Assembly (NCBI GenBank): GCA_947498935.1
Contig: CANMMM010000024.1
Location: forward strand, 1-63,692
Length of the DNA stretch: 63,692 nucleotides
Source: an uncultured Aquimarina sp.
GTDB lineage: Bacteria > Bacteroidota > Bacteroidia > Flavobacteriales > Flavobacteriaceae
Direction of reading: 5' to 3'
Shown: positions 29,312-38,767 of the stretch, in pieces
How positions within the stretch are numbered: position 1 is the first letter of the stretch
Layout: every line of letters starts with the position of its first letter
The notes under the pieces: model-generated
What the model saw: the letters and a program-made list of their open reading frames with translations, nothing else
Told to the model about the DNA's origin: nothing
Database searches by the model: none
Made by a program: the position numbers and the translations under genes

Positions 29312-29422
29312 ATGAAGTGATTTTTGAGTTAAGTAGCGGTGCTACGTAACAAAAAAATCACTGCATTTGATTAAAAAATCTTCGATTTTTTCTGAAATCA
29401 AAAAAATGTAAACTACTTCATT
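29312..29422. repeat. Repeat B, copy 5, directly before the first BLUF gene
   Basis: It begins ATGAAGTGATTTTTGAGTT and ends ATGTAAACTACTTCATT, so its ends are inverted. Two inner hairpins are visible: AAGTAGCGGTGCTACGT, and AAAAAATCTTCGATTTTTT. It ends 25 bases before the BLUF start codon. Confidence 0.7.
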
Positions 29423-29447
29423 ATCGATAACCAAACCAACAAAGAAA

Positions 29448-29852
29448 ATGTGGAGATCAATCAGTTATGTTAGCACTACAAACCTTAGTTTATCGCCTGA
29501 TGAAATTAAAGAGTTATTAATTACTACCAGACATACTAATAACCGAAATGATATCTCTGGTATTTTATTGTATGCGGATGGCAACTTTTTTCAGGTTATG
29601 GAGGGTAAAAAAGAAGTAATTGATACCATCTTTCAAAAAATTAAAAAAGACTATAGACATGATAACCTTATCAAAATATTTGATCGAGAGACGTGTACTC
29701 GATCCTTTTCTGAGTATCATTCTTCATTTATTACAGTCAATGAATCGTATAATAACATAGAACTACGTGCTTTCTTAGCTATAGAAAAACAAAACAACCC
29801 TACTGGCTTTAAAAACATTATTTATATGACTAACAAATTTCTAAAGTTATAA
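29448..29852 (+). CDS. BLUF-domain blue-light photoreceptor, copy 1
   Basis: A single BLUF domain (FAD-binding blue-light sensor) with a short C-terminal extension, 134 residues. The photocycle residues Tyr7 (SISYVS), Asn31 (RHTNNRND) and Gln49 (GNFFQVMEG) are at canonical spacing. The semi-conserved Trp after strand 5 is replaced by Tyr90 (FSEYHSSF) and the Met by Ser92. With no output domain it probably works by contacting a partner protein. It is followed 256 bases later by a paralogue. The upstream region is occupied by a repeat B copy. Confidence 0.9.
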   Translation: MWRSISYVSTTNLSLSPDEIKELLITTRHTNNRNDISGILLYADGNFFQVMEGKKEVIDTIFQKIKKDYRHDNLIKIFDRETCTRSFSEYHSSFITVNESYNNIELRAFLAIEKQNNPTGFKNIIYMTNKFLKL

Positions 29853-30108
29853 CACCATTCGTTTTACATAGCTACTCTTCTTCATACATCACGACACAAA
29901 AACTTGATTACAAATACATTACAACCTTCTAACGATTAAAATTCTCCACAAGAGTACAAAATACATGTATACTACAGCGAGACGAGAACTTTACCCACAT
30001 TCGCTTTCTGTTAAACCAGTAAACAATTGTTAAGTCCGTTCGAAAAAGGAATAAAAAGCATTAAGTTATATAAAAAACTAGTATATTTAGTAAAATGCTT
30101 AGTATCAT

Positions 30109-30513
30109 ATGCTTCACTCAATTGCTTACATAAGCACTGCCAATGATTTATCTCAGTTCGAAGTAAACGAACTGATGCACACTGCCAAACTCAAAAACGA
30201 TCAACTCAATATCACTGGCATCTTACTTTTTTCGGACAACAATTTTTTCCAAATCATCGAGGGCGATCATTTACTAATCCATGAACTGTTTGAAAAAATA
30301 AAACAAGACACTAGACATAGCGATATCATTACTATTTTTAATCGTACAATGCCTGTTCCTTTTTTTACGAGTTTTCAGAATAATTATATGGTGATCAGTA
30401 GAAACAAAGATTATCCCGAATTACAACAATTTTTAGAAACGCTACAAGAATCCAACCCACAAGGTTCTGAAAATATAAACTATCTGGCTCATAAATTTAT
30501 GAAGTTTTCTTAG
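30109..30513 (+). CDS. BLUF-domain blue-light photoreceptor, copy 2
   Basis: A paralogue of the preceding gene, also 134 residues, with Tyr7 (SIAYIS), Asn30 (KLKNDQ) and Gln48 (NNFFQIIEG). The Trp position is Phe89 (TSFQNNY). The two proteins share the BLUF core and also the last 35 residues (ELQQFLETLQESNPQGSENI ... LAHKFMKF compared with the NNPTGFKNIIYMTNKFLK region of copy 1), so they arose by duplication of a whole gene. No output domain is fused. The ATG at 30109 gives the standard N-terminus. It has its own AT-rich leader and may be transcribed separately. Confidence 0.88.
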   Translation: MLHSIAYISTANDLSQFEVNELMHTAKLKNDQLNITGILLFSDNNFFQIIEGDHLLIHELFEKIKQDTRHSDIITIFNRTMPVPFFTSFQNNYMVISRNKDYPELQQFLETLQESNPQGSENINYLAHKFMKFS

Positions 30514-30726
30514 TGCTCTTCTTGACTTTTTCTTTTTCCTAAAAAATGACTAAAATTCACCTGTATTTCGTTACTTTTTGCATTCGTAGTGCTACTATTA
30601 ATTTCAAAAAACTACCTTTCAAAGTCAAATTTCTTCTCATTTTCGGTCAAAAATAAAAAGTCCAGATAAGTTCTTACTGTAGTATCTCAACTTAAATAGT
30701 ATTTTTGCTATAAATCAATACTATTT

Positions 30727-31386
30727 ATGACTTCAAAATTAATAGCTCCATCTGTTTTAGCAGCTGATTTTGCCAATTTGCAAAGAGATATTGAAATGAT
30801 CAATACCAGCGATGCTGATTGGTTTCATATAGATATTATGGATGGTGTGTTTGTTCCTAATATTTCATTCGGGATGCCAGTATTGCGTGACATTGCTAAA
30901 CACGCTTCTAAAACCATCGATGTACATTTAATGATTGTAGATCCAGATCGCTATATCAATACCTTTGCAGAATTGGGCAGTGACATTCTTACGGTACATT
31001 ACGAAGCCTGTACGCATCTACATAGAACCCTACAAGCTATCAAAGATGCAGGAATGAAAGCAGGAGTAGCTATGAATCCACATACGAATGTTTCGTTACT
31101 AGAAGATGTGATCAATAGTATAGATGTCGTGTGCATTATGAGTGTCAATCCTGGTTTTGGCGGACAATCTTTTATAGAAAATACCTATCAAAAAGTAGCG
31201 CAATTAAAAGAAATCATTCTACGCAAAAACGCAAATACCCTGATTGAAATAGACGGTGGTGTTAGTGACAAAAATGCGAAACAACTAGTAGATGCTGGTG
31301 CAGATGTATTGGTAGCAGGTAGTTATATTTTCAAAAGTACCAACCCTATACAAACGATTCAAGATTTAAAAAATCGCATAAAATAA
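30727..31386 (+). CDS. rpe: Ribulose-phosphate 3-epimerase
   Basis: A TIM-barrel metalloenzyme of the pentose phosphate pathway that interconverts ribulose-5-phosphate and xylulose-5-phosphate. The 219-residue sequence shows APSVLAADFANL, HIDIMDGVFVPNISFG with the metal and catalytic Asp/His, DVHLMI, VNPGFGGQSF, EIDGGV and the phosphate loop AGSYIF. It is monocistronic with a terminator. Confidence 0.96.
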   Translation: MTSKLIAPSVLAADFANLQRDIEMINTSDADWFHIDIMDGVFVPNISFGMPVLRDIAKHASKTIDVHLMIVDPDRYINTFAELGSDILTVHYEACTHLHRTLQAIKDAGMKAGVAMNPHTNVSLLEDVINSIDVVCIMSVNPGFGGQSFIENTYQKVAQLKEIILRKNANTLIEIDGGVSDKNAKQLVDAGADVLVAGSYIFKSTNPIQTIQDLKNRIK

Positions 31387-31402
31387 TAAGTGACTTAAAT
31401 AT

Positions 31403-31439
31403 AAAAAAGGCTTTGTATTAATCTTACAAAGCCTTTTTT
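31403..31439. terminator. Bidirectional intrinsic terminator between rpe and the BI-1 gene
   Basis: AAAAAAGGCTTTGTA / TACAAAGCCTTTTTT. An A tract on one side and a T tract on the other can serve both convergent genes. Confidence 0.88.
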
Positions 31440-31469
31440 CTTCTTATTATGAAACCATACAATGGCTTA

Positions 31470-32174
31470 TTAATCATTAGACAATAAACTAAGTATATAC
31501 CAGAATAGTAGCATTAAAGAAGCAAACAATCCCAAAGAAGCTCCTACATACTGGTCTTCTGAATACTTATGTACCATATTAGAAGTTTGGTACAAAATAG
31601 ATGCTGAAGCCAATAAAACCATTCCTGCGCTGAACCATAACCCTAAGTTAAATCCAAATAGCATTCCTGCTATAATCAATCCTATAGCGATAAAGCTTCC
31701 TATAGTAATTATCGATCTTAAGAATGAAAAGTCTTTTTTAGTGATCAGTACTACGCCCGATAATCCTGTAAATAATGACAATGTAAGGATTGATGCTTGG
31801 TACAGGATATTGTCCCCTCCGCTCTGAGAAATCGCCATAGCGATAAAGATCAATGGGATAAAAATAAAAGCTTGCGCTACTACATAAAGAACCAATCCCA
31901 TGTATTGCTTTTTTAAATCATGTGTGGTATGTGCCATTTTCTCTGCATAATTAGTAGCGAACATAAAACCTCCTAGCATTAATAACCATTTCCACCCAAT
32001 AGTCATCGATAAGGCAAATTGCACGATCGGCTCAATCTGAAGAAATAGCCATTCTACGATCACAAATAGCAATACGGCCATTGCCAGATGTGTATATGTC
32101 TTTTTATAAAATGTTACTCTTTTTTCGTCTGCCAATGCACTAACCATCGGCCCTACTTGTTTAAACTCTTCCAT
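31470..32174 (-). CDS. Bax inhibitor-1 / YccA family membrane protein
   Basis: A 234-residue integral membrane protein with seven predicted helices. Family features include FYKKTYTHLAMAVLLFVIVEW, the mid-protein run YVVAQAFIFIPLIF, LTGLSG-like LFTGLSGVVLITKKDFSFLR, and the C-terminal LYQTSNMVHKYSEDQYVGASLGLFAS. BI-1 proteins form pH-sensitive Ca2+ leak channels in the structurally studied homologue; the bacterial role is otherwise unclear. It is monocistronic. Confidence 0.9.
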   Translation of the reverse strand: MEEFKQVGPMVSALADEKRVTFYKKTYTHLAMAVLLFVIVEWLFLQIEPIVQFALSMTIGWKWLLMLGGFMFATNYAEKMAHTTHDLKKQYMGLVLYVVAQAFIFIPLIFIAMAISQSGGDNILYQASILTLSLFTGLSGVVLITKKDFSFLRSIITIGSFIAIGLIIAGMLFGFNLGLWFSAGMVLLASASILYQTSNMVHKYSEDQYVGASLGLFASLMLLFWYILSLLSND

Positions 32175-32223
32175 TCGTTTCCTTTTTGTTTGTTATTGTT
32201 TAGTGTTATAAATATACTTGTTA

Positions 32224-33078
32224 TTACGATTGTTTGTCGGCAAAATAGTTGAAATTTAACATCTGCATCACATAAGTATGTAATTCTGGAAATTCTGCTT
32301 TTAACGTATCAGGAGATTCCATAAACACTTCTACTAATACTGCTATAAACTCGAACTTGTCTGTAAATGCATACGCTCTCAATACATTCGTAGCTACAAG
32401 TTGGTTTCGCACTTCCTCAGAAGCCAAATAGGCTTCTAATTCCAAAAACGCTTCATAAAAAATAGCAGCACTTACATTATTGTCTCTTAATGCTCCGTAA
32501 TGAATCGCATGTGTGATTTCATGTATCCCTAGATTAATACCATCTTCTGCATCTGAATTACCTTCTACAAAATGCTCCCATGAGAGGACTATCGCCTTAG
32601 ACGCAGGATTGAACTCTCCATTATTGTCAGTTTGGGTAAACTTTGAATAATAGGTAGATGGATAAATAATAATCGTTTCTACATAGGTCAACAAATAATG
32701 CCGCATCCCGAAAGTTAGCTGTACGAACATCGTACTGATTTTCATTTTTTTATCGGCATCAATTACGATTCCTTCTCTTCCTATAAAAGTAGTCGTCTCT
32801 AAAAAACAAGCCACCCTATGCTCGAAATAGGTTTGGTGTTTTTTATGCAAACGCTTGTAAAACGAATCTGCTTGTAATAGTACTTGCAAATCTGCTGGCA
32901 ATCGTTTTTGAATCGGGTAAAAATGCACAAAAAAAGGCTTTTTATACTTAGCAGCATATAGTGTTTCTAAATATTTAGATACATAAAATGTACAAATAGC
33001 TACAATACAAAATACCAATAACAGCGCTACTGAATTGGGTAACAGCGGTACTGGATCTGCTGGATTGGCTTGCAAATA
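32224..33078 (-). CDS. MtfA-like zinc-dependent peptidase (M90 family)
   Basis: An N-terminal membrane anchor (VALLLVFCIVAICTFYVS) precedes an MtfA-type domain with the segment RVACFLETTTFIG...GIVIDADKKMKISTMFVQLTFG and the zinc motif HEITHAIHYG (HExxH). A downstream Glu (YEAFLELEAY) probably completes the site. E. coli MtfA binds the Mlc repressor and has aminopeptidase activity; this anchored version is common in Bacteroidota, and its target is unknown. The start at 33078 (MYLQANPADPVPLLP) is preferred; a second in-frame ATG lies at 33129. Confidence 0.85.
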   Translation of the reverse strand, partial: YLQANPADPVPLLPNSVALLLVFCIVAICTFYVSKYLETLYAAKYKKPFFVHFYPIQKRLPADLQVLLQADSFYKRLHKKHQTYFEHRVACFLETTTFIGREGIVIDADKKMKISTMFVQLTFGMRHYLLTYVETIIIYPSTYYSKFTQTDNNGEFNPASKAIVLSWEHFVEGNSDAEDGINLGIHEITHAIHYGALRDNNVSAAIFYEAFLELEAYLASEEVRNQLVATNVLRAYAFTDKFEFIAVLVEVFMESPDTLKAEFPELHTYVMQMLNFNYFADKQS

Positions 33079-33303
33079 CATAAAGATCGTATTCAAAGAG
33101 TTGGGGTTATGGGATTTACGAAATTGCAAAATAGCCTTTTTTAAGCAAAAATGCTGTTAAAAGACTGTTGTATTGATCATTAACATATTCTAAACACATA
33201 ATATGCTTTACATATAAGTGTCATAATCACCCAAAACGTTACCCCCCTTTAGCTGATTTTTTTCAAAAAGAATAGAACTGCACAAATATCTTATGTCTTT
33301 TTT

Positions 33304-33392
33304 GCGTTAGGGATCGCAGTGGAAATCCCACAGCCCGACGGTAGGAGGTGCGAGGAATTGTAGCGGAGAGCCCGACCCTTGTGGTAACGCCC
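33304..33392 (+). repeat. Repeat A, copy 4 (long-centre variant)
   Basis: GCGTTAGGGATCGCAGTGG begins it and GTGGTAACGCCC ends it, with centre AAATCCCACAGCCCGACGG / AGGTGCGAGGAATTG. It separates the MtfA-like gene from the 3' end of the peptide locus. Confidence 0.9.
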
Positions 33393-33416
33393 AACTCAGA
33401 AAAAATACTAAAGAAA

Positions 33417-33779
33417 TTAAATCTCGCAACTATCGTCGCACTGCAATGGAATAATTTTGCGTTTTACCGCCAATTCGTTGTATGCATAGTCGCCTAATCC
33501 TGTAATTTTAAGCAGATAAAATACGGGAAGTACTACCCAACATAGAGGAAGTCGACAAAAAATAGCGAACAATGAGGCATATCCATAAATCCACTGCTTG
33601 CCATCGGTAGTGGTCGCCATTTTTTCTTTGGCTAAGTTGTAATCTATCTTAGGGTATGCGGCATTGTCTCTTAGTTTTTGAGGGATGATGAGTCCTAACC
33701 AATCTAAACTGCCTACGATACCTATAAATCGTGTACAATTAGGACACCAATTGTCATAAAATACATTTAATTTCTTCAT
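33417..33779 (-). CDS. DCC-family thiol-disulfide oxidoreductase (DUF393)
   Basis: A 120-residue protein starting with the thioredoxin-like FYDNWCPNCTRFIGIVGSLDW motif (CxxC at residues 12-15), diagnostic of the DCC/DUF393 family. A hydrophobic hairpin follows (LPLCWVVLPVFYLLKITGLGDYAYNELA), as in family members that sit at the membrane. The C-terminus adds CDDSC. DCC domains are often fused or adjacent to HTTM membrane domains, and here it is the last gene of the unit containing an HTTM-like protein, 40 bases after the barrel gene. It may handle redox chemistry for that system. Confidence 0.85.
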   Translation of the reverse strand: MKKLNVFYDNWCPNCTRFIGIVGSLDWLGLIIPQKLRDNAAYPKIDYNLAKEKMATTTDGKQWIYGYASLFAIFCRLPLCWVVLPVFYLLKITGLGDYAYNELAVKRKIIPLQCDDSCEI

Positions 33780-33819
33780 AATAGCTAATTTTAATCCACC
33801 TGTGTAAGCTACAAGTGGG

Positions 33820-36183
33820 TTATTGAAACATACTTTTTTTAGAGGGTGTTTTTTCTGTTTTCCGAAACTTACTTTTGGTTTGAAACCTCAGAAACAAACT
33901 GAGCATAAATTGTCGTTCTCTAGCTAGGTATTCGCGTTCGTACTGAAAATCGGAGGCTTCGATGGTAAGAATTTGTTTTCGAGTCTGAAAAGGATCTGTC
34001 ACTGAAAACACCAAGTTCCCCTTGTTTTTAAACACTTTTCTAGAGATTCCAAACTTAAAAAACTGCATGTCCTGAGAGCGCATTTGATAGGTTTCTTGTC
34101 GCCCAGAACGATAGGTCCAACTTAGCTCTACCTTAAAAGGTTTCCATCTAAATATATTATTCAGCGTAGCATCTAAGGCATACATCGTATTGGAATTGGC
34201 TGCATCTACTCCTACTACTTTACTATACTTAGCTTGCGTACCGATATTGGCATACCACCAAGAGGCAGGCTTGAAATTATAATAGATTTCTGCACCGTAT
34301 CGAGTACCGCTACCTATATTTTCGGGTTTCGTAACCGTAATGCCGTCTTGATTCGTTGTTTCATATTGTATGATCCCTTGACTATGCCTACCATACAGTG
34401 AGGCGATCAAGGTAGACGTATCAAACTCTTTGATATATTCCAATTCCCAATTATGCTCGGTTTGCGGTTGCAAATCAGGATTTCCTACCTGAATTCGCTG
34501 TATATCTACACTGGTATTAAAGTTGTTTAAAAATCGTAATCTCGGATAGCGAACTCGCTTAAAATACCCTGCGCTGATTTCATCGGTAGTACTGATTTTG
34601 TACTCTACATTCACTGTAGGTAATAGATCGGTAAACGTGGTTTTTTGAGTTTGCCCTAATGTTTTGGACGTAAGCTCGCGTGTTAGATGTTGTAGTCTAG
34701 CGCCGATTCTATATTCAAAATTACCGATGTCCTGCTCATACTCTACAAACCCCATGTGGTTGTTTTGTGCAAAACGAATGTCATTCGTGCTAGCACTGGT
34801 AGCTGTAGCGGCTTCAAAATCCTGATCTTGATCCAATACATTCGTAGTCAGTTCGTAGCCTGTACTCAGGGTTACATTTTCTCCTATACGCTGCTGGAAT
34901 TTGGTTTCTACCTCTAAGGCAGATTGACTAGAGGCTTCGGCAGACTGCGAGTTATCTACGGCTGCTGTTTGTGTAGTAGTTTCTTCGAACACCTCTTTTT
35001 TGTCCGATGATTCATATTCATACTGCACCTCTATTTCTAATTCATTTCTATCTTTGACCAATTCGATTTCGTATTCTAATTCTTGGGTAAAGGAGAAAGA
35101 CTGCATATCACGGTCTCTAGATTGCTCAGTAAACAAGGTATCCATACCTGTATCAATCGATCGATTCCCCATAAAATCGATGGAATGTGTGTCTGTAAAA
35201 AACGATGTATTCCCTACCAACTCACTTCTGGAATTAGGCTTAAATTCATAGCCCAATTCTGCAAAATGAGTTGTTCCTGTTTGTTCGCGTCGATTGTCTT
35301 CGTGCTGTGTGGTTGTTCCTTCTTGTAAGCGCTCCTGTTCTCTACTACGCAATTGATTGGTATTATTTACTCCATACAATCCATAGAGATCCCATTTGTC
35401 TGTACGTGTGGTGAGGTGGATGCCTCCTTTTTGTATCCAAGGATAGCCTATGCCTAGATTAATCCCTCCGTTGAGCCCTTTTTTGGCTGTTTTTTTAGTA
35501 ATGATATTGATTACTGGTTTTCCTCCGCCTTCACTGGCAGAAGGATTAGTCACGACTTCGATTTTTTTGACCATATCACTCGGCAGCAATTGCAAAGCTT
35601 CTTTTTTGGTCAAGCTCGAACTCCTCCCATTAATTCGCACTCTAGGTTCTTGTCCTCTGATTTTTATCGCTCCTTCTATATCTACCATTACGGTAGGGAT
35701 ATAACTTAATAAATTAGATACCGAACCGGCCAGTTCCCCTACTCCTTTGGGAATGGTAAAAATCTTTTTTCCATTCTTTTTCTCTAGTTTGTATTTTTTC
35801 TGGGTGATCATTACCTCATCCAAGGTAGTTGTAGCAACAGCTTTCATAGGGACTACAGGCAGTTCATAGCTACGATCTGTAAACCGATCATACTGTATTT
35901 GTTTTTTTTCGGTGGCGTATAATCCCATATAAAAAGACAATAGGTAGTTTCCCTTATCAAATTGTATTCGATATGTACCATCTGCCCCAGTTTGTACTGT
36001 CGTAATAGCTGTATAGCTTTCTACAGCTACTACAGAGACATATACCCCTTCTAGCGGTTGCTGTGTTTGGGCATCTATCACCGTACCGCTAATGGTATAG
36101 GGCGTTTCTTGCGCTAGTGCAGTCATACCGCCTATCCATATGAATAGCAACAGGATGTTCCTTACTTGATCCTTTATATGCAT
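33820..36183 (-). CDS. TonB-dependent-receptor-like outer membrane beta-barrel protein
   Basis: A 787-residue outer-membrane protein with signal peptide (to TALAQ, residue 25). A carboxypeptidase-regulatory-like domain (about 30-110: ISGTVIDAQTQQPLEGVYVSV) is followed by a plug-like domain (about 130-230, with VMVDIEGAIKIRGQEPRVRINGR and MVKKIEVVTNPSASEGG) and a barrel of the OMP_b-brl_3 type to the C-terminus. Signature barrel segments include AGYFKRVRYPRL and QVGNPDLQPQTEHNWELEYIKEF. It lies 77 bases after the S41 protease gene in the peptide locus. In that context it may import or export the locus product; the direction is not known. Confidence 0.88.
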   Translation of the reverse strand: MHIKDQVRNILLLFIWIGGMTALAQETPYTISGTVIDAQTQQPLEGVYVSVVAVESYTAITTVQTGADGTYRIQFDKGNYLLSFYMGLYATEKKQIQYDRFTDRSYELPVVPMKAVATTTLDEVMITQKKYKLEKKNGKKIFTIPKGVGELAGSVSNLLSYIPTVMVDIEGAIKIRGQEPRVRINGRSSSLTKKEALQLLPSDMVKKIEVVTNPSASEGGGKPVINIITKKTAKKGLNGGINLGIGYPWIQKGGIHLTTRTDKWDLYGLYGVNNTNQLRSREQERLQEGTTTQHEDNRREQTGTTHFAELGYEFKPNSRSELVGNTSFFTDTHSIDFMGNRSIDTGMDTLFTEQSRDRDMQSFSFTQELEYEIELVKDRNELEIEVQYEYESSDKKEVFEETTTQTAAVDNSQSAEASSQSALEVETKFQQRIGENVTLSTGYELTTNVLDQDQDFEAATATSASTNDIRFAQNNHMGFVEYEQDIGNFEYRIGARLQHLTRELTSKTLGQTQKTTFTDLLPTVNVEYKISTTDEISAGYFKRVRYPRLRFLNNFNTSVDIQRIQVGNPDLQPQTEHNWELEYIKEFDTSTLIASLYGRHSQGIIQYETTNQDGITVTKPENIGSGTRYGAEIYYNFKPASWWYANIGTQAKYSKVVGVDAANSNTMYALDATLNNIFRWKPFKVELSWTYRSGRQETYQMRSQDMQFFKFGISRKVFKNKGNLVFSVTDPFQTRKQILTIEASDFQYEREYLARERQFMLSLFLRFQTKSKFRKTEKTPSKKSMFQ

Positions 36184-36260
36184 TTTGTTTTCTTATTTAA
36201 AAATATTGATCAGATGATGTCTATTAATACCAGATGCTATACACAGAAATGAGCTGTATG

Positions 36261-37787
36261 CTACTCTGCGGTAATAGTGGTCTGTATGCTGTCTAGCACT
36301 GTCTGTAATTGATGATCCTCCTTACCCAGCACCTGTGCTAAGCTAGGATCGATCTTATGATCAGGCTGTGTGCCATATCCATCAAACAAATGCCCATTAG
36401 ACTGAAATGAAAGCATGTGCGACAATGCAATTCTCAGTTCGGGCAGATCCAACTTATACGCTTTAGACATCCCACTAGAGCCATCTGTGCAGACTCCTGC
36501 CAGTTGTACTCTAGGCAATCCTTTAAACGCTGCGGCAAATACACTGGCAGCACTAAAGGTTTTTTCATTGATCAATATGTATACTGGTTTCTCATAATAA
36601 TAGGACGCAGCGCGTTTCTGTCCAGTAAGTACCATATAATGTGGTGGTGTAAACAATCGATCATCAATTGCTACAGAAGGCACAAATCGCTGTCTAAAAC
36701 GATCAATCGCCTGCTGTTCTGAAACCGTAAAATATTCGTATGGATGTAATAAGCGAATTGCAAATCCTTTTTGCACATCATCTGTCAATTTTCCTTTATA
36801 GCGTGCTACATTGGCTACCCAATGTGTATTGGGCGGCACCAGATAATTAGCAAAAAAAGCGAGCAACTCCCTATTCCCTCCTGTATTATTTCTGATATCT
36901 ATCACTAAGGCATTACTCTCTTTAATCGTTTCCATTTTTTGGGTCAGCCATTCAAAAAAAGCAGGTTGTTTATCCTTTCCATACATCAATGGCAATTGTA
37001 GATACGCTATCTGGTTTGGATACCATCGAAATAGTTGTTCTCTTACTGCTGCTTCTGTTATTTCGATATCGGACTTGTCCGCAATATCTTTCCATTCATT
37101 TCTACGAGTCACCATAGGTAATCGTAGTATCGTATCTTGTGTAGCATCCATACGACTCAGCGTTACTGCTAGGGTATCAGTACTTTTTAGTGCTGTATTG
37201 TATTTATAAATTTTATTCAGTTTTCGTACGCCTTGTAGTAATCTTGCTTTTTTAGGTGCGTAAGCATCTTTAGAGTTATACGTAGCGATATATGTCATAA
37301 TAGGAGCGCCATTAATCGCTTTGAGCAATGGATAATCTGGGTGGTAGATCGCAAAGCTCTCTCCTTCTTTGCGAAGTGCCACCACCTGATCATCTGCTAA
37401 TGGAGCAGCTGTAAACGGAAAATAGATCCGTTCCTTTTTCTCGCAATCTGCCAGTAACTTCGTTCTGTGATGCCGGTCGCCTAATGCCGCAATACTTTTC
37501 TTAAGCTGTGCATGCAATACTGGCTTACTGATACTATCCATATCCGCTATCGAGGCCTTCAATGTTTCCAGCCCCCCTACGACCCGATCTGTATGCAACT
37601 CCCAATACGGAGAATACATTTCGAGTAAGGTCTGTACCTGATCGATTGCTGTATATGCTTCTGCCTGAGAGAGCGTACAGCTAGCTGTACGCGTTTCACA
37701 ACTTAGACAGGATAGTATCAATCCAATACTTATACTCTTTATAATAAAGCGATAGCTCAAAAAATAGAATGTACAATGGTTTTTCAT
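36261..37787 (-). CDS. S41 family (C-terminal processing type) protease, lipoprotein
   Basis: A 508-residue protein with a signal peptide ending in a lipobox (IGLILSCLSC, lipidated Cys at 27 or 30), so it faces the periplasm. The S41 core is seen in IAYLQLPLMYG, ALVIDIRNNTGGNRELLAFFANYLVPP, and the nucleophile segment PVYILINEKTFSAASVFAAAFKGL, followed by VCTDGSSGMSKAY. No clear PDZ domain is visible. In this locus it is well placed to trim exported peptides. It lies between the HTTM-like and barrel genes with gaps of 75 and 77 bases. Confidence 0.88.
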   Translation of the reverse strand: MKNHCTFYFLSYRFIIKSISIGLILSCLSCETRTASCTLSQAEAYTAIDQVQTLLEMYSPYWELHTDRVVGGLETLKASIADMDSISKPVLHAQLKKSIAALGDRHHRTKLLADCEKKERIYFPFTAAPLADDQVVALRKEGESFAIYHPDYPLLKAINGAPIMTYIATYNSKDAYAPKKARLLQGVRKLNKIYKYNTALKSTDTLAVTLSRMDATQDTILRLPMVTRRNEWKDIADKSDIEITEAAVREQLFRWYPNQIAYLQLPLMYGKDKQPAFFEWLTQKMETIKESNALVIDIRNNTGGNRELLAFFANYLVPPNTHWVANVARYKGKLTDDVQKGFAIRLLHPYEYFTVSEQQAIDRFRQRFVPSVAIDDRLFTPPHYMVLTGQKRAASYYYEKPVYILINEKTFSAASVFAAAFKGLPRVQLAGVCTDGSSGMSKAYKLDLPELRIALSHMLSFQSNGHLFDGYGTQPDHKIDPSLAQVLGKEDHQLQTVLDSIQTTITAE

Positions 37788-37862
37788 CTATGTATCAATA
37801 GTTTTTTAAAGTCAGTAAGCATGCATCTAAGCAGTATTTCATTTGCTACAGCACATATACCT

Positions 37863-38741
37863 CTAGAAACTTGCGTTTTCTATGTAATATAACAGTTCCT
37901 GCCATGGTACTTTGATAAACTGTAGTACGATAAATGCAATGATATAGTAGGGTCTGATCTTAGCCGTCGATTGTGCTATCCCTAATAATAAGAGTATAGA
38001 ACTAAATCCGATAACAGGAAAGATAAAATAGGTTCCTATACAGAAAATAATCAATGAAATATCCTTTGCATTGCTATCCTTCTTCCCTCCTAAAAACAAG
38101 ATCGATACTAAAAACTCTACAACCAGACCAAATACCTGAAAGATATAAATCGAGGTTGCCATTAGTGGAGTTGATTTTAGTTGTACAAAACTCTGATGAA
38201 TCGGCAAGGCATTGAGCATCGTCATCGACTGCTTGCTTTTGTACAGTAATTCTACAGGAATATCCGTTAGGAAATGCGTGATCAGCATAAATCGACTGTC
38301 GAATAAAAAGCGGCCGTGTAGAAAACCAGGAGTTAGAAATTCATTCAGCACTTTCTGCACTACCGCAAAAAGCATGACCAATCCGATGAGTAGCTTAGAA
38401 TTGGCACGGATATATTCCGTGTCCTTTTCTAGCCATAGATACATCGTAAGCAGCAGCACCCAATACATAAATAAAATCTTATGATTATCGAGCATATACC
38501 ACTGTAAGCTATTGGACAGTAGTAATACGGAGATGATTATACCCCAAAATAACTTATTCCCCGCATATTTTCCGAATACCAACATGAGTGTACAGGTAAT
38601 TCGCATTAAAATCTGAGCATTCCACCCAGTACTACCATCCAGCACCAATAACATCAAAGAAAATTTGAATATTAATTCTTCATATCCCGGTTTTAATGGC
38701 ACATTATATTTATCTATAAACGTATGTATTTTTGTAAGCAT
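37863..38741 (-). CDS. HTTM / vitamin-K-dependent gamma-carboxylase-like membrane protein (putative)
   Basis: A 292-residue protein with about eight hydrophobic segments (near 24-40, 48-60, 64-80, 88-104, 116-132, 195-215, 228-245, 262-282). DNHKILFMYWVLLL (His87) and LVMLFAVVQKVLNEFLTPGF (Lys130) resemble, in order and spacing, the NNHSYLYG and AGVKKLDADW segments of human gamma-glutamyl carboxylase, whose His160 and Lys218 are catalytic. The gene neighbourhood supports the assignment: a DCC gene downstream (DCC is often linked to HTTM) and Glu-rich exported peptides upstream. Family membership is inferred by eye and no alignment was run, so other multi-pass families (DoxX-like) remain possible. 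Confidence 0.6.
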   Translation of the reverse strand: MLTKIHTFIDKYNVPLKPGYEELIFKFSLMLLVLDGSTGWNAQILMRITCTLMLVFGKYAGNKLFWGIIISVLLLSNSLQWYMLDNHKILFMYWVLLLTMYLWLEKDTEYIRANSKLLIGLVMLFAVVQKVLNEFLTPGFLHGRFLFDSRFMLITHFLTDIPVELLYKSKQSMTMLNALPIHQSFVQLKSTPLMATSIYIFQVFGLVVEFLVSILFLGGKKDSNAKDISLIIFCIGTYFIFPVIGFSSILLLLGIAQSTAKIRPYYIIAFIVLQFIKVPWQELLYYIENASF

Positions 38742-38767
38742 GATATTGTGATTCTAAATAAATGATA

